Shown here: positions 45,865 to 52,002 of the stretch, one piece after another
How positions within the stretch are numbered: the stretch's first letter is position 1
Layout of the letters: each line of letters opens with the position of its first letter
DNA from: a bacterium
GTDB lineage: Bacteria; Patescibacteriota; Minisyncoccia; Minisyncoccales; DG-74-3
Direction of reading: 5' to 3'
Assembly: GCA_030603245.1 (NCBI GenBank)
Contig: JAUVYE010000005.1
Coordinates: 1-52,002, forward strand
Length of the DNA stretch: 52,002 nt
Notes under the pieces: generated by a model
What the model saw: the letters and a program-made list of their open reading frames with translations, nothing else
What the model was told of the DNA's origin: nothing
Databases searched by the model: none
Made by a program: the position numbers and the translations under genes

Positions 45865-45958
45865 AAAACTCAGTTCCGGGGACTGGACGATATTAGAACC
45901 TATTTTGTGTTGAATTAAATCAAAAAAACCACCATTCAGGCGGCTTTTTGATTGAGAT

Positions 45959-46065
45959 GTACAATCCATGTTCTCGGACAATCTATGTTGTAAGTCTCTT
46001 TTTTTAATGAAAATCTAGCACCACAAATATTTATAAATCTCTTCCTCTGAATAACCAAGCTCCTT
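45959..46065 (+). repeat. Left arm of 107-bp inverted repeat around hicBA
   Basis: Reverse complement of 46759-46865 with 2 mismatches. Confidence 0.9.
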
Positions 46066-46320
46066 CACAAGATAATCTTCAACAAAATCTTTCAAGAGAT
46101 TTCTATCAATAGGATTGTGTCTTGGGATTACAGAAGTTTTTCCAGTAGGGAGATGTGTAATTTTGGTATGTTTACCCCCACTTTTTTTTACAAAAAAATC
46201 CCCAATTTTTTTAAGAGCGTTAAAAACTTTTTGGGGAGAACAATTAGCTAGTTTCGGTTTTTGAGTCTTTTTTCTTACTTTCTTTACTTGTATACTTCTT
46301 TTTTTCTTTTTACTAACCAT
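46015..46320 (-). CDS. hicA: HicA-like toxin
   Basis: KIGDFFVKKSGGKHTKITHLPTGKTSVIPRHNPIDRNLLKDFVEDYLVKELGYSEEEIYKYL. Confidence 0.88.
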   Translation of the reverse strand: MVSKKKKRSIQVKKVRKKTQKPKLANCSPQKVFNALKKIGDFFVKKSGGKHTKITHLPTGKTSVIPRHNPIDRNLLKDFVEDYLVKELGYSEEEIYKYLWC

Positions 46321-46332
46321 ATTCAGATCATT

Positions 46333-46689
46333 CTAAACTATTGCAAGAACTTCCCTTTTTTCGGTTACCTTAGCTTTCCTCATAAGATCTTGCAGACAGC
46401 GCTCCCACTCTTTTCGTTTTATTTCATCTTCTGGTTTTACTTTCTTCAAAATTCTTTCAGGGACATAGTATCCTATTTTCTTTCTGAATTTAACGGGAAT
46501 ATCAAAATAAGTAAAAATAGCATCATTTATCATTTCTATTAATTCTAAAAAATTTTCTGCTTGACTGTAACAATGAGGTAACTCTTTTATTTTTGTCCAA
46601 AAACCACCTTCTTTTGTTTTATATATATATGCAGTAAGATTTTGTGGTAATTTATTCTTATAAAATTTTAAGTTTTGAATTTTTTTCAT
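46333..46689 (-). CDS. hicB: HicB-like antitoxin
   Basis: LTAYIYKTKEGGFWTKIKELPHCYSQAENFLELIEMINDAI; upstream of hicA. Confidence 0.82.
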   Translation of the reverse strand: MKKIQNLKFYKNKLPQNLTAYIYKTKEGGFWTKIKELPHCYSQAENFLELIEMINDAIFTYFDIPVKFRKKIGYYVPERILKKVKPEDEIKRKEWERCLQDLMRKAKVTEKREVLAIV

Positions 46690-46729
46690 ATTTTTAAATA
46701 ATAATTCTTTTTTTTATCATAACATCATA

Positions 46730-46761
46730 TTAATTTGTCAACAAGTTAATTTGTCAACAAG
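46730..46761. repeat. Tandem 16-bp repeat (x2) upstream of hicB
   Basis: TTAATTTGTCAACAAG twice; minus strand carries TTGACA twice. Confidence 0.85.
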
Positions 46762-46865
46762 GAGCTTGGTTATTCAGAGGAAGAGATTTATAAATATTTG
46801 TGGTGCTAGATTTTCATTAAAAAAAGAGATTTACAACATAGATTGTTCGAGAACATGGATTGTAC
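46759..46865 (-). repeat. Right arm of 107-bp inverted repeat around hicBA
   Basis: Contains an orphan plus-strand copy of the hicA C-terminal codons KELGYSEEEIYKYLWC*. Confidence 0.9.
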
Positions 46866-46902
46866 GGCATTTTTGAAAATAAAAATTGCCCAACGTCGGT
46901 CT

Positions 46903-46921
46903 ATTGATTTCGTAAATCAAT
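46903..46921. repeat. Three-nt-loop palindrome ATTGATTT-CGT-AAATCAAT
   Basis: Perfect 8-bp arms, 6 nt after the stop of the beta-helix gene. Confidence 0.7.
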
Positions 46922-46927
46922 GAGGGC

Positions 46928-48500
46928 TTAATAGAGGCAGCAGGCACAGTTAACATTTATTGTTGTGTCTGATTCAAAATCGCTACAACCATCTCCTCCA
47001 CTAGGCCAATAAATATCACATTTTTCATTATTCTCAAAGTAATAATCAGTAATCTGAGGACTTTTTTCTGTTCCTTCAATCCTAATACCTATTTCATTGT
47101 TTTGGAAATAAGAATTTTGGACAACTGAATCTGAATTCTCTAAGAAAAGCCCTCCCCGCCCATTGTTATCAAAAATCACGTTATTAAACTGAACACTAGT
47201 ATTTTGAACATGAATTGCGCCCTTATAAGAATATCCTGCTCCATAACTGATTGTAACGTTCTCTAAAACTGAGTTTTGGCTTTCTGGTTCAAAATAAATC
47301 TCTTTCCAGGGAACTTCATTGGGAAAAGCAGTAAAAATAATCTTGTTTTCGGCTGTACCTTGAGCTAACAAAGTGCCCTTGATATTAAAAGAAGCACCAT
47401 TACGAAAAGTAATCTCCACTCCTGGCTTTATCTCTAAAGTTGAACCCTCAGAAAGCACAAGAAAATCATGGATTAGATAAGGTAGAGTATTTACTTCCCA
47501 AACAATATTACCATGAATGGTTGCTCTTAATGAAATAGCATCAAAAATATTATTACTACCCTTATTATTAATAAATCTTGGAGGAGTATCTGAATTATCA
47601 GAAACAAAAATAGCATATTTATTTCCCTCCAAATTATTCCCTTGAATGACTGGAGAAGCATTAGAACGAAGATAAATTCCATACTCATGATCTTTAATTA
47701 ATCCACAATCTTGAATAATAGGACTTCCTTGTTCTATATCAATACCAATAACCTCTTTTCCTGGTATGGGAAGGCCAGGACCCAAAAAATTCACTTTTTC
47801 AATAAAAGAGTCTGATCCTGTTAATTTAATTCCTCTAAGCCAATATTGTTCCACAATTGAATTTTTAAAAACAATAGAGCTGTTTTCTACGAAAATAGCA
47901 TAGTGTCCCCTCCCTTTAGAACCTATAGTATGACTAATTTGAACCCAATTAAGCTCTGAATCAATGCTGGTTTCATTAAAATACAATCCCTCCCAGGGAG
48001 TACCCTCAATTAAACTAGTAAATATAATTTTTTTATCATCTGTTCCAATTGCTTTTAAGGTTCCGCTTATATCTAAACCATCCTTATTGCCTTTAAACTT
48101 TAAAGTCACTCCTGGTTCGACAACTAAGATTTTGTTCTCAGGAACCAAGATTGTGCTTTGTATTTCATACGGATTACCCAAAAAAGACAAAGTGATTTCA
48201 GAAAATTCACTAAAAGGCAGACTGGAAATTGTTGTTGAAGAAACTGAAACAGAGTTTTGAGCTTTTGGGGTGCCATTAATTTTATTACTTTCTGCATCTA
48301 AACCATTGCGAGTGATTAAATTGTTATTGGCCCAGTTTGACGGGTCGCACCCATCAAGAGTTGAATCAACTCTTTCCATTGTAATTTTGGTCTCATTATT
48401 TCCCGAAGACCAACCCTTCGAACAATCCACTGAGTCAATTAAATTACTATATGGGTCTAAAAGCTCAAAAAAGTGTTTTGTTTGTTGAAAGTTTCTTCAT
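46928..48500 (-). pseudogene. 5'-truncated lamin-tail domain plus parallel beta-helix surface protein
   Basis: Main frame 48430-46928; upstream sequence encodes FELLDPYSNLIDSVDCSKGW... (C-terminal half of a lamin-tail-like domain), with one frame change at a T6 run, ending at the adjacent gene stop. Confidence 0.7.
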
Positions 48501-48503
48501 AGA

Positions 48504-51068
48504 TTATTTCTCAACTATTTGAACTTCTGAATTAATCATTCTCTCATAATCTTTTTTTAATTGCTCTTTAATCTGCTCAATTTTTTTATATTTATCAGCG
48601 ATTTCTTTTTGTTTATCTAAATCAAAATCCTTGTTTTTATCAGCAGGTATCTTAATACTTATTTTTTCAATATGAGTTTTTTTAAGTCTTTTATTGCCTT
48701 CTCCAACTGAATGGTTAGGAAGTTCATTGTCTAATAGGTATTTTAAAAAATCATAATCTAATTTATTCTTAAACTCGTTTTTAATGGTTAACAATCCCCC
48801 ATGGCAAGTTAAACTAAACTTTCCATTTCTGTAAAATACCCTACCTGCATATCCGTCAATAGTCCAAGTTAAACCTTCCTTGTTGTACTCGTAACTATCT
48901 ATCCTCGCTATTTCTCCGTTATTTTTAGTCTGACCAGAATAAACAGGATATTTTCCCTTATGAGTTGAAAAGTATTTATGATTATATTTTGCACTGCCAA
49001 GAGTTATATTAAATATTTCAGGTATTTTTACTTCTTTAAATTTGATATCTTTTTCTTGCTCAAGTAATTTTATTTCTTGTTCAAATCCTTTTAAATTATT
49101 TGCTGTCTCATTAAGTAGAGAGGCAAAATCAATAATATTAACTTTATTTTCTTCCTCAATAATCCCCAATTTTATTTTTTCTTCTTTAGTCCAAAGTATA
49201 TCAATTATCCAGCTATTGTCTGGCTTAAAATATTTAATTGGTATAACCTTACATCTTGGAGAATTTGTTTTGAAAGATTTTTTAGCACCTTTAAACTGAT
49301 TAAATAAATTAACTGCTTCATTTAAATCATTTTTATCTGGGTTTTCAAATCTATGAATATCTAAACTTTCCCCTATATTGTTTACTAAATATGAAAATAC
49401 TGGAACATTTTGAATATCGGAAGATTTATTCTTTTTTGTAATTGCTAAAATATATGTTTTCTTGATATTTGTAAAAAATGTCTTTGTCGGCAAAGAGATT
49501 ATACCATCAATAAAACATTCATCCCTAATAAACTTTCTTAAATTCCAATCATGTATTCTGTTTAAAATTCCGTCTGGAATAATAATAAATGCTTTTCCAT
49601 TTTTCTTTAATGCCCTTATAATCCACTCCATAAATAATCCCTCTACGCCAACAGCATTTATTTTATAGTGGTCTTCTAATCCACTTTTTATTATTTCTTC
49701 TTTAAGATTACTACTGCCAGTTGTAACATACGGAGGGTTTGTCAAAATCCAGTCATATTCTTCTGTAACATTGTCAACTAGTGTTCCAAGTATAGAATTA
49801 GTTTTTAAAATAAAACTTTTATTAAATAAATCTGAAAACTCTTGAGTTAAGTCAGGATATTTTTTAATCATGTCTGAAAAATAAATAAGCATATTTGCTT
49901 TTGCTAAAATAATTGTTTTCTGTTCTTCTGCGTCAAAACCTTTGTCAAAACCAGAGATTTCTATTTTTGCCTCTATCTTTTTATTTCTAACTTTGTAAAA
50001 TCTATCAAGATTATTTGCGACAATCTCCAATGGGAATTTTCCAACTCCACAGGCGGGATCGCATATTTTATCTCCCTCTTTTACATCCGTCATTTCAACA
50101 ATTGCCTTAACAACTTTGAGAGGCGTGAAAAACTGACCCCAATTTTTCTTACTTATGCTTTGCTTCATAAAACTTTCAAATAATCTACTTTTAAACTCAT
50201 AATCAATATTTTCTAATTTCTTGTAGTCTCTAAATCTAAACAAAACTTTTTTAAAAACTGTGCTATATCCCCTTACTGCTTTTTGATTTTTACTTACAAA
50301 TATTGTTCCATTAATTATCGTTGTGCGGTCTATTGGATTTTCTTTAAATAATTCTTTTATTTTTGGTCTGATTATCTTTGCATATTGCTCTAAAATGTCT
50401 TCATCTGTATTTTTTTTATACATATCAACTAAATCATAAAAACTATAAGTTCCTTTCAAAATTTCTAAATCGCTTAGATATTTAAAAATAAATAATTCAA
50501 TAAAAGTATATAAACAATTTTCAGGAGTAGCGCCACTTACTATCCAAATATCTTGCCAAATTTGTTTTGCTAATTCTGTAGGATTAATAAGTTCAATTGG
50601 TTTTAAAGTAGAATTAGTTTTACTAATAGAGTTATTTATTTTATTAATTATTTCTATAATATTTTCATCTTTAGGATTAAAAACATAATTTAAATCATTC
50701 CCTTTTTCATCTTTAATAGTTTCACCATTTAAAGCATTAATCCATATCGTTTCCATTGTATCTGTAACAATTAAAATTTTTGTTAATTTTTGTGCTACTT
50801 TTATTTCTTGTTTTAATGCTTTTTGTTTTTGTTTTTTTGTTCTGAATTTAGAGGGTTTTTTATTTTCAATTACTGCAATAACCTTATCTCCTTCAGTAAT
50901 AAGCCCATCAACTTTTTTCTTTTCGATCTTTGTTCCATAATTTATATTTCTAATTATGTTGTGTTCTTTAAGAGATTTAATTGTAGTGGCGCCAATATTA
51001 TAAAAATTCCAATCTCCGATTTTTTCAGGATTTTTAACTAAATCTCTTTGTAATAATTCTTCGCTCAT
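48504..51068 (-). CDS. Single-chain restriction-modification enzyme (PD-(D/E)xK nuclease + N6 adenine methylase + HsdS-like TRD)
   Basis: N-term KKKVDGLITEGDKVIAVIENKKP; CDPACGVGKFPLEI and DWILTNPPYV methylase motifs; C-term NITLGSAKYNHKYFSTHKGKYPVYSGQTKNNGEI...KKTHIEKISIKIP. Confidence 0.85.
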   Translation of the reverse strand: MSEELLQRDLVKNPEKIGDWNFYNIGATTIKSLKEHNIIRNINYGTKIEKKKVDGLITEGDKVIAVIENKKPSKFRTKKQKQKALKQEIKVAQKLTKILIVTDTMETIWINALNGETIKDEKGNDLNYVFNPKDENIIEIINKINNSISKTNSTLKPIELINPTELAKQIWQDIWIVSGATPENCLYTFIELFIFKYLSDLEILKGTYSFYDLVDMYKKNTDEDILEQYAKIIRPKIKELFKENPIDRTTIINGTIFVSKNQKAVRGYSTVFKKVLFRFRDYKKLENIDYEFKSRLFESFMKQSISKKNWGQFFTPLKVVKAIVEMTDVKEGDKICDPACGVGKFPLEIVANNLDRFYKVRNKKIEAKIEISGFDKGFDAEEQKTIILAKANMLIYFSDMIKKYPDLTQEFSDLFNKSFILKTNSILGTLVDNVTEEYDWILTNPPYVTTGSSNLKEEIIKSGLEDHYKINAVGVEGLFMEWIIRALKKNGKAFIIIPDGILNRIHDWNLRKFIRDECFIDGIISLPTKTFFTNIKKTYILAITKKNKSSDIQNVPVFSYLVNNIGESLDIHRFENPDKNDLNEAVNLFNQFKGAKKSFKTNSPRCKVIPIKYFKPDNSWIIDILWTKEEKIKLGIIEEENKVNIIDFASLLNETANNLKGFEQEIKLLEQEKDIKFKEVKIPEIFNITLGSAKYNHKYFSTHKGKYPVYSGQTKNNGEIARIDSYEYNKEGLTWTIDGYAGRVFYRNGKFSLTCHGGLLTIKNEFKNKLDYDFLKYLLDNELPNHSVGEGNKRLKKTHIEKISIKIPADKNKDFDLDKQKEIADKYKKIEQIKEQLKKDYERMINSEVQIVEK

Positions 51069-51174
51069 ATTGTTTTATAATATCATACCCACAAATCGGC
51101 ACAAGGGACTGCCAGAAATTGTTTCTTCCTACAAAAATAACCCAAAATCTTGTCATCTGTGGATAACTTTCCAT

Positions 51175-51195
51175 CGGATAAACCGAGTTTATCCG
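51175..51195. repeat. Three-nt-loop palindrome CGGATAAAC-CGA-GTTTATCCG
   Basis: Perfect 9-bp arms. Confidence 0.75.
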
Positions 51196-51219
51196 AAGCT
51201 TATTCGGCAATAAAAAAAA

Positions 51220-51245
51220 GCCGTGTTGGTTTTGGATAACACGGC
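51220..51245 (-). terminator. Terminator of the 142-aa coiled-coil gene
   Basis: Minus strand GCCGTGTT-loop-AACACGGC followed by TTTTTTTT. Confidence 0.85.
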
Positions 51246-51291
51246 CAAGAGTCTTTTCCCTAAAGGGGCTGGGTTAGTGACAGTTCTTTTT

Positions 51292-51720
51292 TTAGACGGC
51301 CATGAGTTTTTCTCTGAGATCCAGGGTTTTCCAGTACCTTGTATTTCTAATGCCTATATGGGGAATATCAAGGCGTTCCATGATATAAAACCTTTCTGCT
51401 ATTTCATCAAGAAGTTGTATTGCCAGATCATGCATTCCCTTTTTTAGCTCAACTTGAGCCCTGGTATATTCCTGGATTTTCTGTGTCAACTCAACGATGT
51501 TTTTCTTTAGATTCTTGGCTTTTATCTGAACAAATTTTCTAGTGAGAAACCTGAAGGGGTTTTCCAAAAATGAAATAGAGCGTAACTCTGAAAATTCTCT
51601 TTCTACTTCTCTAGACCTCTTTTTTTCTTCTGCGAGCTCTCTTTCTAGTCGTTCTTGCCCGTTTTTAAGGAGCTTTGCGATTTCCCTCATTTCCTCCTCT
51701 TTTATTAAAGTGGTACTCAT
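51292..51720 (-). CDS. Hypothetical coiled-coil protein, 142 aa
   Basis: ORF with GGGAAG ribosome-binding-like sequence; heptad-like ERLERELAEEKKRSREVEREFSELR. Confidence 0.7.
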   Translation of the reverse strand: MSTTLIKEEEMREIAKLLKNGQERLERELAEEKKRSREVEREFSELRSISFLENPFRFLTRKFVQIKAKNLKKNIVELTQKIQEYTRAQVELKKGMHDLAIQLLDEIAERFYIMERLDIPHIGIRNTRYWKTLDLREKLMAV

Positions 51721-51888
51721 CTTCCCTTGCCTATCCTATAAGTTTCTATTTATTTTACTACTCAAACATGAAAAAGTCAAGTTCTAAAGGCCGGCATATA
51801 TGCCAAAATACGAGCTCCTCTGACGCAACGATCTTAGAACCTGTTTTGTCTTGAATTAAATCAAAAAATCGCTTGTTTGGCGATCTTT

Positions 51889-51969
51889 TTATTTTTTTCT
51901 TTTAAAGATATTCTTGTACTTTCTCTTTTTTAATCTATTTTTTCTTTTTCGTCTTTTATTATGTGACAT
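51889..51969 (-). CDS. 26-aa highly basic peptide (candidate small ribosomal/RNA-binding protein)
   Basis: MSHNKRRKRKNRLKKRKYKNIFKRKK, 16 of 26 residues K/R, followed at once by hairpin GATCGCCAAACAAGCGATTTTTT; not in the track. Confidence 0.5.
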   Translation of the reverse strand: MSHNKRRKRKNRLKKRKYKNIFKRKK

Positions 51970-52002
51970 ATTATTGTTAAATTATTTTATCTATGCTTTC
52001 TT

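Noticed and set aside
46730-46761. Tandem 16-bp repeat considered as a CRISPR remnant
   Set aside because: Only two units, no spacers, no cas genes in the window
48504-51068. Complete type I R-M locus (hsdRMS)
   Set aside because: Only one polypeptide; no translocase/helicase motor motifs seen, so a type IIG-like call fits better

Overview
AT-rich window that looks like a Candidate Phyla Radiation (Patescibacteria/Parcubacteria-type) chromosome. Almost every gene is on the minus strand; the only full-size plus-strand gene is at ~40.0-41.2 kb. Housekeeping genes recognised: eno (partial), trxB, nnrD-like, ftsZ, ftsE/ftsX, prfB with a conserved +1 frameshift site, ald, ftsB-like, lepA, murJ, rnhA, DHH/RecJ-like, pgk, secD, secA, hpf, murB, rnpB and three tRNAs. 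The right half (31.8-48.5 kb) is a surface/envelope region: HExxH metallopeptidase with a peptidoglycan-binding-like domain, a 1399-aa S-layer-like protein, DUF5667-like proteins, an ECF sigma factor, beta-propeller and beta-helix proteins. It is followed by hicBA and a single-chain R-M-S fusion enzyme. Main unusual observations: (1) hicBA enclosed by a 107-bp near-perfect inverted repeat that duplicates the hicA 3' end; (2) an AAA/DUF4143 ATPase gene flanked by a 43-bp direct repeat of the murB 3' end; (3) a single-chain restriction-modification gene abutting a truncated lamin-tail/beta-helix gene; (4) a dispersed family of hairpins with covarying stems and 3-nt loops, mostly just 3' of stop codons and sometimes abutting strong promoters; (5) a candidate promoter-to-terminator small RNA upstream of murB; (6) a verified 127-codon ORF with no canonical start that begins with a 22-bp hairpin; (7) leaderless promoter geometry at ftsZ and at a small ORF; (8) several short ORFs missing from the supplied track. 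All calls are by eye from sequence; no database search was run.
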